A stretch of 64,000 bases of DNA from Arthrobacter sp. SLBN-122. GTDB taxonomy: Bacteria > Actinomycetota > Actinomycetes > Actinomycetales > Micrococcaceae. Both the position numbers and the translations under genes were made by a program. Every line of letters starts with the position of its first letter. The stretch's first letter is position 1. The notes under the pieces were generated by a model. The model made no database searches and had not been told where the DNA came from. It worked only from the letters and a program-made list of their open reading frames with translations. Positions 16,140 through 26,100 of the stretch are shown here, piece after piece. The stretch is taken from the NCBI RefSeq assembly GCF_006715165.1, contig NZ_VFMS01000001.1, positions 1,054,001 through 1,118,000 on the forward strand, given 5' to 3'.

Positions 16140-16811
16140 CTAGAGCCGCTCCACCACCAGGTTCCGGTAGGCAGCCCGGAGCGGCGCCATGTGGCGGAAG
16201 CCGATCCGGCCGCCGGCCAGCACCTTCCCCGAGGGATCCTGCCAGTCAAAGAGGAGCAGCCCGTTGATGGAAAATGCCACCCGGGCCCCGTCCTTCACCA
16301 CTTCCAGCCGGTAGAAGCCGGCCGCGTCCTCAGTGGGCGGCAACGGGTCCGCGCCCTGCGCCACGAGCTCGAAGCCCGCACTCTTGCGCAGGTTGCAGGT
16401 CCGGAAGGCACGCTCTGATGGGTACTTGTGCCGGAAATAGGATACGTGCAGAGCGTCAATGTCGCCCGAGTGGTACTGGGGATAGTAGCCCGTCCGCGGT
16501 GCGAGGGCCGGGCTGAAAAGGTCCAGCCCGCCGTGCCCCGCGGATGCAAAAAACAGCATGGCCAGGCCCGGCTCCGCGAGCGGCAGGAAGTCCCAGCTGA
16601 TGCGGATGCCGTCCGGGAACTCCACCGGGCACCAGAACGTCCAGTGTGCGTGGTCGCCGAATTCCTGGTCATCCAGTGCGCCGGAAAGTTCCAGGGCTCC
16701 TTCGTGGCTTCCCATCCTTACCGGTCCTTCGGCCACCCATCCGACCACGTCATCAGGGCCTGCCAGCGGGTTGCTGTAAAGGGTCCCCGTCTCCAGGCCT
16801 GTTGTGCCCAC
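16140..16811 (-). CDS. DUF1961 family protein (jelly-roll, polysaccharide-utilisation associated)
   Basis: A 223-aa protein with a concanavalin-like beta-sandwich pattern: HAHWTFWCPVEFPDGIRISW, LAMLFFASAGHGGLDLF, DIDALHVSYFRHKYP, and the closing FSINGLLLFDWQD plus GGRIGFRHMAPLRAAYRNLV (separate segments). DUF1961 proteins occur in rhamnogalacturonan and ulvan utilisation loci; some relatives are lyase-like or carbohydrate-binding, and the activity here is unproven. There is no signal peptide. The GTG start at 16811 directly follows the stop of the esterase gene with no gap, so it is the distal gene of the ABC/esterase operon. Confidence 0.75.
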   Translation of the reverse strand: MGTTGLETGTLYSNPLAGPDDVVGWVAEGPVRMGSHEGALELSGALDDQEFGDHAHWTFWCPVEFPDGIRISWDFLPLAEPGLAMLFFASAGHGGLDLFSPALAPRTGYYPQYHSGDIDALHVSYFRHKYPSERAFRTCNLRKSAGFELVAQGADPLPPTEDAAGFYRLEVVKDGARVAFSINGLLLFDWQDPSGKVLAGGRIGFRHMAPLRAAYRNLVVERL

Positions 16812-17537
16812 CTAGCCGCGTCCCGCCGTCGTACTTAACTCTCTGGTCCCGGGCCCTGCGCTGGAGCCGCCGTACCCCAGGGCGCCAAGCTGCCTGGCCA
16901 CCTCACCGGCAACCAGTGCGGCGCCATGCTGGGAGAAATGAGTGTCGTCGGCCAGGCCCTCAGGCCAATGTGCGTGTTCCCCGGGGGCGAAGTGGCAAAA
17001 GAGCTCCCGGGACTTGTCCCGCCCCAGGCGGACGTACAGGTTCCGGGTCCAGTCGTTCAGGTCCATCACAGGGACCGCCAAGTCCCGGCCGAGTTCGCGG
17101 ACCACCTCCGGATAGTCCTCCAGGCTTTCTTCCAGCAGAGCGTCCGACGCCGGGAGGTGGCTTGGGTGCCTGCCGGCCAGGAAGTGCCGCCGCTCCACGG
17201 AGGTGCACAGCACCGGCGCGGCGCCGGCAGCACGCACCTCCGCCACCATGGTGCGCAGGTTCGCCGCGTACCCGGTGCGGGCAGCGAGATGGTGCTTTTT
17301 CTGGTCGTTGTGGCCGAACTGGACCAGCACCACATCGGCCGGGCCTGCCTGGGCGATCAGGTCCGCCCACAACCCCTCATGGCGGAAGGATTCGGTACTT
17401 GCCCCGCCCTTGGCGAAGTTGTGCACAGCGCCCCACCGGTAGGTGAGCGGGGCGAGGTGTGCGCCCCAGCCGCTCATAGGGAACTCCTGCGTGGGGCAGT
17501 TGGCCACGGTGGAGTCTCCGGCCAGCAGAATTTTCAT
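16812..17537 (-). CDS. Rhamnogalacturonan acetylesterase-like SGNH hydrolase (CE12)
   Basis: A 241-aa cytoplasmic SGNH/GDSL esterase. Block I is LLAGDSTVANC with the nucleophilic Ser. Gly and Asn are provided by NFAKGGAST and VQFGHNDQKKH. Block V is DDTHFSQHGA with the catalytic Asp and His. This matches the CE12 family that deacetylates galacturonate in rhamnogalacturonan. The ATG at 17537 lies 3 bp after the permease stop; the longer open frame upstream is a shadow. Having no signal peptide, it acts on oligosaccharides after import by the adjacent ABC system. Confidence 0.9.
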   Translation of the reverse strand: MKILLAGDSTVANCPTQEFPMSGWGAHLAPLTYRWGAVHNFAKGGASTESFRHEGLWADLIAQAGPADVVLVQFGHNDQKKHHLAARTGYAANLRTMVAEVRAAGAAPVLCTSVERRHFLAGRHPSHLPASDALLEESLEDYPEVVRELGRDLAVPVMDLNDWTRNLYVRLGRDKSRELFCHFAPGEHAHWPEGLADDTHFSQHGAALVAGEVARQLGALGYGGSSAGPGTRELSTTAGRG

Positions 17538-17539
17538 GC

Positions 17540-18412
17540 TCAGCCTTTCACCGAGCCGATGAGCATGCCCTTGGCGAAGTGCTTCTGCAGGAACGGATAG
17601 AAGATGAGGATGGGCAGGGTGGCCACCACGATCACGGCGAACTTGATGCCCTGTTCCGGCGGGATGTAATTGGGGTCCACGTTGCCGGTGCCCAGCAGGT
17701 CGGAGGCAGCGGTGACCTGGCGGAGGTACATCTGGAGGGTCCATTTGGAGTTGTCACTGAGATAGAGCAGGGGTGACATGAAGTCGTTCCAGATGCCCAC
17801 GGCGTAGAACAGGGCGAACGTGGCCAGGACGGGCTTGGACAGCGGGAGCAGGATCCGCCAGAGGATCCCGATCTCCGTGGCACCGTCCATCTTGGCCGAT
17901 TCCTCAAGCTCCGCGGGGAGTTCCTGGAAGAAGTTCTTGATGATGATCAGGCTGAACGGGTTGATGGCCGCGGGCAGGATCAGCGCCCAGTAGGAGTTGA
18001 GCAGGCCCAGGTCCTTGACCAGCAGGAAGGTGGGGATCATGCCGCCGGAGAACACCATGGCGAAAACCACCAGGGACAGGATGACGTTCCTGCCCCGCAG
18101 GGTCTTCTTAGCCAGCGGGTAGGCCATGGTCACTGTGAAGGCCAACTGGACCAGGGTGCCCACCGCGGTGACCAGGATGGTGGTCACCAGGGCCCGGACG
18201 AATGCCGGTGTGGCAAAAATGTATTCGTAGGAGCCCAGGGTGAACTGTTCCGGCCAGACGAAGAAGGCCCGGCGCGTGATTTCCGCTTCAGTGGCGAAGG
18301 ACCCGGCGATCACGTAGACGAACGGCAGCAGCGTGATGATGCCGATCAGGGACAGGAAGGCATAGTTGACGGCGTCGAAGACCCGGCCGCCGCGGGTGTT
18401 GTGGATCTTCAT
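17540..18412 (-). CDS. CUT1 ABC transporter permease, LplC/YtcP type
   Basis: A 290-aa inner-membrane permease with six helices. It has the cytoplasmic EAA loop ELPAELEESAKMDGATEIGILWRI, quoted here only to its key residues (EES..DGA), and ends with FAKGMLIGSVKG, typical of LplC/YtcP. It partners the adjacent LplB-like permease and LplA-like lipoprotein. Relatives in Bacillus import rhamnogalacturonan oligosaccharides. The start overlaps the previous stop by one base (TAATG). No ATP-binding subunit is encoded here, so a shared MsiK-type ATPase elsewhere is expected. Confidence 0.9.
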   Translation of the reverse strand: MKIHNTRGGRVFDAVNYAFLSLIGIITLLPFVYVIAGSFATEAEITRRAFFVWPEQFTLGSYEYIFATPAFVRALVTTILVTAVGTLVQLAFTVTMAYPLAKKTLRGRNVILSLVVFAMVFSGGMIPTFLLVKDLGLLNSYWALILPAAINPFSLIIIKNFFQELPAELEESAKMDGATEIGILWRILLPLSKPVLATFALFYAVGIWNDFMSPLLYLSDNSKWTLQMYLRQVTAASDLLGTGNVDPNYIPPEQGIKFAVIVVATLPILIFYPFLQKHFAKGMLIGSVKG

Positions 18413-19386
18413 TAGAACAGTCCGCTCTGGTTGAATCGCTTGGCCAGCCAGTTGGTGCCGAAGATCAGCACAATGCCCACCAGGGACTTGAACAGGCCCA
18501 CCGCGGTGGAGTAGCTGTAGGCACCCTGGGTGATGCCCACGAAGTAGACGTAGGTGTCAAAGACGTCCGCCACTTCCCGGTTGAGGGCGTTGGTCATCAG
18601 GTAGATCTGTTCGAAGCCGGTGTTGAGCATCTGCCCGATGGCAAGGATCAGCATCACGATGATCGTGGACCGGATCGCCGGAAGGGTGATGTGCCAGACC
18701 CTGCGGAACCGGCCGGCGCCGTCAATGATCGCCGCCTCATACTGGTCCTGGTCCACGGTGGACAGCGCGGCCAGGAAGATGATGGTTCCCCAGCCCGTGT
18801 TCTTCCAGATCTCCTGCAGCACAATCAGCGGCCGGAACCAGGCAGGGTCGGACAGGAAATCGATGTTGGTGCCCATGACGGTGTTGAGCAGCTGGAACAG
18901 CGGGCCGATGTCCAGGGCGAACAGCAGAAAGCTCAGGGACGCCACGATGGTCCAGGACAGGAAATGCGGAATGTACACCAGCGTCTGGACCGTGCGCTTG
19001 AGGATGGACAACCGGACCTCGTTCAGCAGCAGCGCCAGGACGATGGTCAGCGGGAAGGCCACCCCCAGGTTCAGGAAGGCCAGGATCAGGGTATTGCCCA
19101 GCAGCCGGGGGAAGTCCGGGTTGGCGAAAAAGTCCTCGAAGTTACGGAACCCCACCCAGGGGCTGCCGTTCACGCCAAGGAACGGGACGTAATCCTTGAA
19201 CGCGATGGACACCCCGTACATGGGGGCGTAGCGGAACACCGCGAAGTACACCACGCCCGGCAGGAGCAGCAGGTACAGCCACTTGTAGTGGGCGAAATGG
19301 ACGGAGAACCTGCCCCCGGTCCGGGGAGCGGGCGGCTTCTTCCCCACCCGCTCCCCGGCGAGGGTGTCAATGACAGGGGCTGCCAT
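18412..19386 (-). CDS. CUT1 ABC transporter permease, LplB/YteP type
   Basis: A 324-aa permease with a basic N-terminal cytoplasmic arm, then six transmembrane helices (WLYLLLLPGVVYFAVFRYAP is the first). The EAA motif (YEAAIIDGAGRFRRVWHITL) docks the ATPase. The sequence IAFKDYVPFLGVNGSPWVGF is typical of the LplB/YteP branch that handles pectin-derived and other complex oligosaccharides. It lies between the binding protein and the second permease with one-base overlap downstream, so the three genes are cotranscribed. Confidence 0.9.
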   Translation of the reverse strand: MAAPVIDTLAGERVGKKPPAPRTGGRFSVHFAHYKWLYLLLLPGVVYFAVFRYAPMYGVSIAFKDYVPFLGVNGSPWVGFRNFEDFFANPDFPRLLGNTLILAFLNLGVAFPLTIVLALLLNEVRLSILKRTVQTLVYIPHFLSWTIVASLSFLLFALDIGPLFQLLNTVMGTNIDFLSDPAWFRPLIVLQEIWKNTGWGTIIFLAALSTVDQDQYEAAIIDGAGRFRRVWHITLPAIRSTIIVMLILAIGQMLNTGFEQIYLMTNALNREVADVFDTYVYFVGITQGAYSYSTAVGLFKSLVGIVLIFGTNWLAKRFNQSGLF

Positions 19387-20916
19387 TTACTTGCTGTCCT
19401 GCCAGAGCTTGTTGATCTCTTCCTTGACCTTGTTGCCGCCACTGGTGCCCCACAGCTTGATGGCGTCCTTGAGGCCCTGCTCGTCAATCTGGCCCGCCAG
19501 GTACTTGATGCGGGCATCGGCAACGATGTTGTCCAGCTGCGCGCCCTTGGCCACGTACGTTTCGGAGACGTAGGGTGCCGCCGGATTGTACACGGCGCTC
19601 TTGAGGTCCGCGGCCATCACTTCGGTGCGCTTGTCGAAGACCTGCTGCTCGTAGTCGGAGGGCTGCTTCACCGGGTAGAACTCGTTGCCGGCAACGTTCA
19701 TGCCCAGCTGGGCGTAGCTCTTGATGTCCGTGGTGACGGCCTTGCCTTCGGCGGTCTCCGGCTTGATGGTGGCCGCTTTGCCGTTCTCCACTGTGAAGTT
19801 CACGCCCTCGATGCCGTTGTTCAGCAGGATGGCCACGTCCTTGCCGTTCATGGTGTTCAGGAACTGCAGGACCTTGTCCAGCTCAGCGTCGGTCTTGACG
19901 CTGGCCTTGGGAATGGCCAGGAAGCCGGAGTAGCCGTCGGTGGGGTGGGCGTGCAGTTCGCCGTCGGGTCCCTCGAGGTTGCCCACGAAGCCCACCTTGT
20001 TCTGGAAGTTGTTGGGGTCCGCCTGCTTGAACAGGTTGATGAGGACGCTCACCCGGGAATCGACGTCGACAATGATGCCGCCCTTGCCGTTGAAGAACGG
20101 CTCATTCCATTTGGTGCTGTCAAACGTGGCGAAGTCCGGGTTGATGAGTTTTTCGTCCACCATCTTCTTGATGAACCGGTCCGCTTCGAGGAATTCGTCG
20201 GTTTCGAAGCTGGGGATCAGCTTCCCGTCCTTCTCGGTCCAGCGGTTGCCGGCGCCGTACCACTCCTCGATCAGGTCGTAGGGGCTGTTGGTGCCCAACG
20301 CACCCCATTTGGGAATGGTGATGCCCCAGGTGTCGTTCTGGCCGTTGCCGTCAGGGTCCTGTTCGGTGAAGGCCTTGGCCACCTTGTACAGGTCTTCGGT
20401 GGTCTTGGGCGGCTGGAGCCCCAGCTTGTCCAGCCAGTCCTGCCGGAACATCACGGCTGCACGCATGGGGGCGCGGCCGCGGAACACACCATAGACCTTG
20501 CCGTTGACGCTGGCGTTCTTCTGGATGTCCGGGAAGGTTGTCTTGAGGTTGGGATACTTGTCCAGCTTGTCGGTCAGGTCCCAGAAGGCACCGGCCTGCG
20601 CGTTCTTCACGAATCCGGGAGTTTTGCCCTGGATCACCATGACCTGCGGGATGTCTGAACCCGCCAGCGTGATGTTGGTCTTGTCCTCGTAGGACGCATT
20701 GGGGGCCCAGTTGATCTTGACCTGCTTGCCGGTGAGTTCTTCCAGCTTCTTCTGGACGGCGCCGTCCGCGGCGGGCGGCTGTGCTTCGAGGAACGGGGCC
20801 ATGATGGACACGGAGGTGAGGTCCGCGGCCGGGGTGTCACCCCCGCTGCAGGCGGTGAGGGTCAGGGCCGTGGCGGTGACGACGGCGGCGGCCAGGGACA
20901 GTTTTCTGCGGATCAT
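19387..20916 (-). CDS. LplA/YtcQ-type extracellular sugar-binding lipoprotein
   Basis: A 509-aa solute-binding lipoprotein. The signal peptide MIRRKLSLAAAVVTATALTL ends in a lipobox, LTAC, so the mature Cys is acylated. The long mature domain (SIMAPFLEAQPPAADGAVQ, RAAVMFRQDWLDKLGLQPPK, GKGGIIVDVDSRVSVLINLF) matches LplA/YtcQ proteins, which are longer than ordinary CUT1 binding proteins. The likely ligand is a rhamnogalacturonan oligosaccharide, by context. ATG 20916 has GGAG nine bases upstream; a GTG five codons earlier is possible. A LacI-like site lies about 52 bp upstream. Confidence 0.9.
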   Translation of the reverse strand: MIRRKLSLAAAVVTATALTLTACSGGDTPAADLTSVSIMAPFLEAQPPAADGAVQKKLEELTGKQVKINWAPNASYEDKTNITLAGSDIPQVMVIQGKTPGFVKNAQAGAFWDLTDKLDKYPNLKTTFPDIQKNASVNGKVYGVFRGRAPMRAAVMFRQDWLDKLGLQPPKTTEDLYKVAKAFTEQDPDGNGQNDTWGITIPKWGALGTNSPYDLIEEWYGAGNRWTEKDGKLIPSFETDEFLEADRFIKKMVDEKLINPDFATFDSTKWNEPFFNGKGGIIVDVDSRVSVLINLFKQADPNNFQNKVGFVGNLEGPDGELHAHPTDGYSGFLAIPKASVKTDAELDKVLQFLNTMNGKDVAILLNNGIEGVNFTVENGKAATIKPETAEGKAVTTDIKSYAQLGMNVAGNEFYPVKQPSDYEQQVFDKRTEVMAADLKSAVYNPAAPYVSETYVAKGAQLDNIVADARIKYLAGQIDEQGLKDAIKLWGTSGGNKVKEEINKLWQDSK

Positions 20917-20967
20917 ATTTTTCCACTCCACTTCGTTGGGGTACTTGGGGCTGCCTGCCCCTTGGAT

Positions 20968-20979
20968 TGAGACGTTTCA
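20968..20979. promoter_or_regulatory. LacI-type operator upstream of the LplA-like gene
   Basis: TGAGACGTTTCA (reverse complement TGAAACGTCTCA) is one base from a perfect TGAAACGTTTCA palindrome and lies between the DUF624 gene and the binding-protein gene. It resembles the rhaM operator. Confidence 0.55.
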
Positions 20980-21018
20980 TTTCATGCCGCCCGTTCAGGA
21001 GGTGCCCGCCGGGGGGGG

Positions 21019-21684
21019 TCAGGCGGTGGAAGCTCCATGAAGAGCGGGGTGGAGCGCAGGTTCCGCCGCCGCCACGGATTCGTCATTGGCGGCGAAGAAG
21101 CGGTCACACAACCAGCCCGTGAAGTACAACCAGGCTCCAACACTGAAGAACGGGATCAGGCCGGGCAGGCTACTGCTGGCATAAACCACAGCGGCGGTGA
21201 CAAAGAGGAGGATGACCGTTCCCGCCAGGTGCCGCACCGCAAAACGGGAGGACATCAGCAGGTATTGCGATACGGGCAACTCATACCGCGCATACATGGG
21301 GAACACATAGCAGGCGGCCCCGGCCAGGAAGATCGCCGCAACAAATATGCCGGCCGCCATCAGCTGCGGAAAGAGGCCCGGGCCCCGGGAGAAGTAGTTC
21401 CAGTTCAGGACAAGGGCCGCCGCGACGCCCATCAGCGGCAGCGAAAGCATGTTCGCCCTGAAGAAGTTGTGGAAGTACGCGGTGGCGAAGCTTCGCAGCA
21501 GCGGAGCGCCGTCACCCGCCGCCCGTTTGCGCACCGCGATATGGGCGGCAGCGGTGGCCGGTCCCGCTCCGAAGACCCCAAGACCCAGGAGGGTAAAGGC
21601 GATCCACAGCAGGTTCAGTCCCGCGATCCAGATGAGGGTGTCAAAAAATGAGTAGGCACGCGCACTGAAGGTCCCGGACAGCAT
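21019..21684 (-). CDS. YesL-type DUF624 membrane protein
   Basis: A 221-aa protein with about five hydrophobic helices. It has the DUF624 opening (SGTFSARAYSFFDTLIWIAG then LNLLWIAFTLLGLGVFGAGP) and the central FFRANMLSLPLMGV. YesL/YteU homologues accompany rhamnogalacturonan ABC importers in Bacillus and many Gram-positives. Their role is not established, perhaps assisting transporter assembly or regulation. It lies upstream of the LplA-like gene on the same strand with about 100 bp between them, and that gap holds an operator. It is therefore probably part of the same regulon rather than strictly one operon. Confidence 0.85.
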   Translation of the reverse strand: MLSGTFSARAYSFFDTLIWIAGLNLLWIAFTLLGLGVFGAGPATAAAHIAVRKRAAGDGAPLLRSFATAYFHNFFRANMLSLPLMGVAAALVLNWNYFSRGPGLFPQLMAAGIFVAAIFLAGAACYVFPMYARYELPVSQYLLMSSRFAVRHLAGTVILLFVTAAVVYASSSLPGLIPFFSVGAWLYFTGWLCDRFFAANDESVAAAEPALHPALHGASTA

Positions 21685-21805
21685 GGCGGGGCTCCCTTCT
21701 GTTCTCCATCGTTGCAGAGGTGAAGCGGAAAGTGTCCCGCATCACGCTGGTAATCGGTTTCTCGAAAATCTAGACCTCCTGCCACACGATGGTCAAGCGA
21801 AATTT

Positions 21806-21817
21806 TGAATCGTTACA
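21806..21817. promoter_or_regulatory. LacI-type operator in the DUF624 / Gfo-Idh divergent region
   Basis: TGAATCGTTACA matches the rhaM site TGAATCGTTTCA at 11 of 12 bases. It lies in the 251-bp region between the DUF624 gene (-) and the oxidoreductase gene (+). A second weaker element, GGAAAGCGCTTGC, follows at about 21859. Confidence 0.6.
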
Positions 21818-21935
21818 TAGCTGGACTCGGCAGGGTGGCATACCGCACACTTGTTGATGGAAAGCGCTTGCTGGGATGTGCGGGCGAGAAGATTCGGTGC
21901 CCGCGAAGCTGGTGCCAGGGCGGAATGGAGAACCA

Positions 21936-23147
21936 TTGGGAACGGCAACGGAAGCGCCCGGCAGCGACGCCGGAACAGCGGCCACCCCGCAACCCGCTGC
22001 CCGGGTTGCTCTGGTGGGAGTACATGGCTTTGGCACCCACCACCTCCGGAACCTGGAGCGACTCCACGCCGCGGGCAGCGTTGAACTCGTTGCCGTCGCG
22101 GACCCGCAGCCGCCGGCACCCGGGACCGTCCCGCCGTCGGCCGCTGTCCACCCGGGACTGGACCACCTCCTGAAGGACACCCCGGACCTGGACCTGATCA
22201 TCGTGGCCACGCCCATCCAGACCCATGCCCCGCTGGCCCTGGGCGCCTTGGCCACGGATGCGGAACTGTACCTGGAGAAGCCTCCGGTCGCTTCCCTGGC
22301 CGACTTCAACCGCCTCTGCGCGGCGGCATCGGCATCCGGCCGCGGGGTACAAGTCGGATTCCAGAGCCTCGGCTCGCACGCCCTGGAGGCCATCGAAGAA
22401 CTGCTTGCCGCCGGCACCATCGGAACCCTGGAAGGCATCTCCGCCACCGGGCGCTGGGTCCGCGACAGGGCCTACTACAAACGCTCCCGCTGGGCCGGAA
22501 AACGGAGCATCAACGGCGTGGACGTGGTGGACGGTGTGGCCACCAACCCGCTGGCGCACGCCGTGGCAACTGCCTTGCGCATTGCCGGGGCGCGCACCAC
22601 CGCGGACGTTGCGTCCGTGGAGACCGAACTGTACCGCGCCAATGACATCGAATCCGATGACACCTCCGTCATCCGGATCCGCACCGCGGCCGGGCTGCCC
22701 ATTACGTGCGCCCTGACCATCTGCGCGTCGGAATCCGTGGAGCCCTACCTGACCCTGCAGGGCTCGGCCGGCACGGCGGTGTTCCACTACACCGAGGACC
22801 GGCTCACCATCGGGACTGGGTCCGGGCACACGGAGGAAACCTACGGCCGCGACGACCTGACGGAAAACCTGCTGGCCCACCGGGCGCATGGAGTTCCGCT
22901 CACCAGCAGCCTGGTGGACAGTGGAGCCTTCATGCTGGTTCTGGAGGCCGTCAGGACTGCACCGCTTCCTGCTCCCATCGATCCCGCACATGTCCGCTGG
23001 GAAGGCGAAGGCGACGCAGCACACGCCGTGGTGGTGGGCATTGAGGACGCCCTGGAGCGCGCGGGCCGGCAGCATGCCACTTTCAGCGAACTGGGCCTCC
23101 CCTGGGCTGCAGCCGCCCCGGTTGCCTTCGAGCTGCCTGCTTCCTGA
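21936..23147 (+). CDS. Gfo/Idh/MocA family oxidoreductase
   Basis: A 403-aa NAD(P)-dependent sugar oxidoreductase. The Rossmann motif VALVGVHGFGTHHL is followed by VVAVADP-like ELVAVADPQPP, IVATPIQTHAPLAL and LEKPPVAS with the conserved Lys of the EKP motif. The distinctive block YKRSRWAGKRSINGVDVVDG is shared almost exactly with the N-terminal half of the fusion protein at 41385, so the two are paralogues. The start is uncertain: TTG 21936 has GGAG six bases upstream, and ATG 21876 is the longest option. The stop overlaps the GH78 start (TGATG), so it is coupled to the rhamnosidase. The substrate is unknown. Confidence 0.85.
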   Translation: MGTATEAPGSDAGTAATPQPAARVALVGVHGFGTHHLRNLERLHAAGSVELVAVADPQPPAPGTVPPSAAVHPGLDHLLKDTPDLDLIIVATPIQTHAPLALGALATDAELYLEKPPVASLADFNRLCAAASASGRGVQVGFQSLGSHALEAIEELLAAGTIGTLEGISATGRWVRDRAYYKRSRWAGKRSINGVDVVDGVATNPLAHAVATALRIAGARTTADVASVETELYRANDIESDDTSVIRIRTAAGLPITCALTICASESVEPYLTLQGSAGTAVFHYTEDRLTIGTGSGHTEETYGRDDLTENLLAHRAHGVPLTSSLVDSGAFMLVLEAVRTAPLPAPIDPAHVRWEGEGDAAHAVVVGIEDALERAGRQHATFSELGLPWAAAAPVAFELPAS

Positions 23148-26100
23148 TGGCAGCGCAGGAGCCGGAAACCGGGCAACTCCACGCTTCCAACCTCCTGACG
23201 GACGGGCTTCAGTCCTGCCTGACCGCAGCCCCCTCCCCTGTGTTCAGCTGGCAGCTGGACCTGGACCACGACGCCGATCCCGCCCTTGCCCGGCAAACCG
23301 GCTATGAGCTTGAGGTCCAGGACTCACAGGGCACGGTCTTGTGGACGTCGGGGCCGGTGGCGTCATCCTGCCAGCGCGGCATTCCGTATGGCGGTTCCCC
23401 GCTTGGCGACGACGCCGATTACGCCTGGCGCGTGCGTATCCGGGACGGAGCCGGAGCCCCCGGTTCGTGGTCCGCCCTGCAGACCTTCAGCACCGGCCTC
23501 ACGGACAGTTCCTGGCAGGCCGGCTGGATGGGCCGGACGCCGGGTGGACGTGCTCCGCTGGAACTACTTAACGACGCGCTCCGGGTGGCCGGATCCCCCT
23601 TCCTGCCAGTCCCCTGCCCCGGGCTCCGCAGCTTCCGGTTGGAGGCCCGGCTTCGCCCCATGATGGGCCGCGCGGGGCTGCTCCTGCGCAGCAGCGGCCC
23701 CGGAACCGGTCTGCTGCTGGAGCTGGGCGCCGACGGACAGGTATCGCTCCGTCTCGCTCCGGCTTGGGAGATCCCGGCCTCCGCCGCTCCGGAAACCCCG
23801 GTACTGGCGAGCGCCCACGCCCTGGGCGCTGCGTCCGGCGCGTGGCGGGACCTTGCGGTCAGCGACGACGGCAGGACCATTCGGGTGGCTGTCGACGGCC
23901 TGGAACTGCTGGCCGTTGATGAGCCGCTTGAACAGTCCGTGGGCCAAGTCGCCGCGGGCACTATCGCCCTGCACCAGGGCCCGCGAAGCCAGGCCGAGTA
24001 CGCCTCGCTGCGAATCGCGGGCACCACAGAAGGGAAACCCGGCGAACGGGAAGAACTCCTGTTAGACCACCGCTTCGATGCCGGCAGTGAACTGGCCCTG
24101 GCCTGCCTGGCACGCTGGTCCCGGACCACGGCACACCGCCAGCCCGATGAGTGGACCCTGTTCCGGACCACCCTGAACCTCACGGGGACGGTGCGGCGGG
24201 CCCGGCTCTACGCCGCAGCCCACCACCACGCCCAGCTCTCCGTCGCGGGGACACCCTGCCTCAGCACCACCTCGTTCGGCTACCCCGGCGAAGGCTATTA
24301 CGACGCCGCCGACCTCACGGAGGTCCTTACTCAACACCCCGCGGACACGCCCGTGCCGGTGACAGCCCTGCTTCACTGGTACGGCCCGGGCCAGGGCCGC
24401 GCTGCCAGCATCCCGGGCCTCCTGGTCCGGCTCACCGTGGACTACGACGACGGGCGCCGCGAGGTCCTCACGTCCGGCCCGGGCTGGACCGCCGGCGAAG
24501 CCCCGTACCGCCAGTCGGGCTACCGCAACGATGAGGGCGATCCGGTGGAGCACCTGGACGGGGAAGCTGCGGCGTCCCTTAGCGCCGCCGTTGACCTGCC
24601 GGCCGCCATCACCTCAGGCCGCCACCCGTCGTCGGACTTTCCCCGGCTGCACCCCCGCAGGACCTTCCTTGCCGGCCGGTTCGTGGCGCCGCAGCAGTTC
24701 CTGACCGCCGTCGATGGCACCATGGTGGCGGACTTCGGCCAGGTGGTCCCCGCGAGGCCCGAAATAGATTTTCTGGCTGGCGCGCCAGGGCGCACCGTCA
24801 TGCTCCGTGCCGGCTACGCGCTGGGTCCCGACGGCAGGGTGGACGCCGGGAAGACCGCCAGCCAGAACACCGACATGTCCTTTCCCTACACCCAAACCTC
24901 AGGGCCGCAGCAGTACCGGGCGTCGGTGCACCTGGGCTTCCGTTACCTGGAGCTCCCCGGCGTGGACGCCGCGGAGGTCTCACGCATCGGCGCCGCCAGT
25001 GTCCACGCCAGCCATCCCGGCGAGGGCAGCTTCAGCAGCTCGGACCCGGTGTTGGACTCCGTGTTCGGGCTGCTCCGCGATTCTGCGCTGTATGGCGTGC
25101 AGGAGCAGTTCGTGGATACCCCCACCCGCGAAAAGGGCCAGTTCCTGGCCGACGCCGCCAACATCTCCTATGCCACCATGGCGCTGTTCGGCGAACACGC
25201 CTTCACGGCGCAGGCGCTGCGGGAGTTCGCATGGTCCGCCCGCCGTTACTGGAATGCCGGGGAGGAGAAGGGGCGCTATAACGCCGTCTATCCAAACGGC
25301 GACGGCAAGCGCGATATCCCCGATTTTTCCCTGATGCTGCCGGAGTGGGCCGAGGAGTACCACCTCCGCACGGGTGATCTTGCCCTGGTCCGGGAGCTGC
25401 TGCCGCACCTGCGCGACACAGCTGACTACGCCCTGCGCTATATACCAGCAGAAGGCCCGACGGCGGGACTGGTCACCAACCTGGGCGGCGGCTCCGGCCC
25501 CTACCTGCACGGCATCGTGGACTGGCCGGCGCCCGGCCGGTTCGGCTACGACATGGAGTGCGCGGCCAAAACCACTGTCAATGCCCAGGCCTACTCGGCG
25601 CTGGTGTCCACGGCCCGGGTCTGCGGGGCGGCAGGTGAGGAGGACGCGGCGGCCCGCTACGCCGCTGCTGCCCGTGCCCTGGCAACTGCCGTCCGCACCC
25701 GTTTCCGGGTCAACGGAGTCATGGTGGACGGGCTGCAGGCAGACGGGACGCCCAGCTCCCACGCCTCCCAGCACGCCACCTCCTTCCCGCTGTCGCTGGG
25801 CATCACTGAGCCAACGTACGCCGCTACGGACGCCGCCCGGATCGCCGGGATGGGCATGCGGCAGGGCCCCATGACCGTGCACCGGCTGGTCCGGGCGTTG
25901 GTGGGCCAAGGGATGACGGATGGCGTGCTGGACCTGCTGACGAACAAGGATCAGCCCGGCTGGGCGCAGCTCCTGGACCGCGGCGCCACCTTCACCTGGG
26001 AGGCGTGGGACCTGGCGGACGGCAGCGACTACAGCCAGTCGCACGCCTGGTCCGCAGCGGTGCTCAAGGAGATCCTGGAGCACCTGCTCGGAGTCCGCTT

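Noticed and set aside
18691..20658. 655-codon open frame on the + strand
   Set aside because: Antisense to the LplA/LplB genes, which have clear signal peptide, lipobox and EAA motifs.
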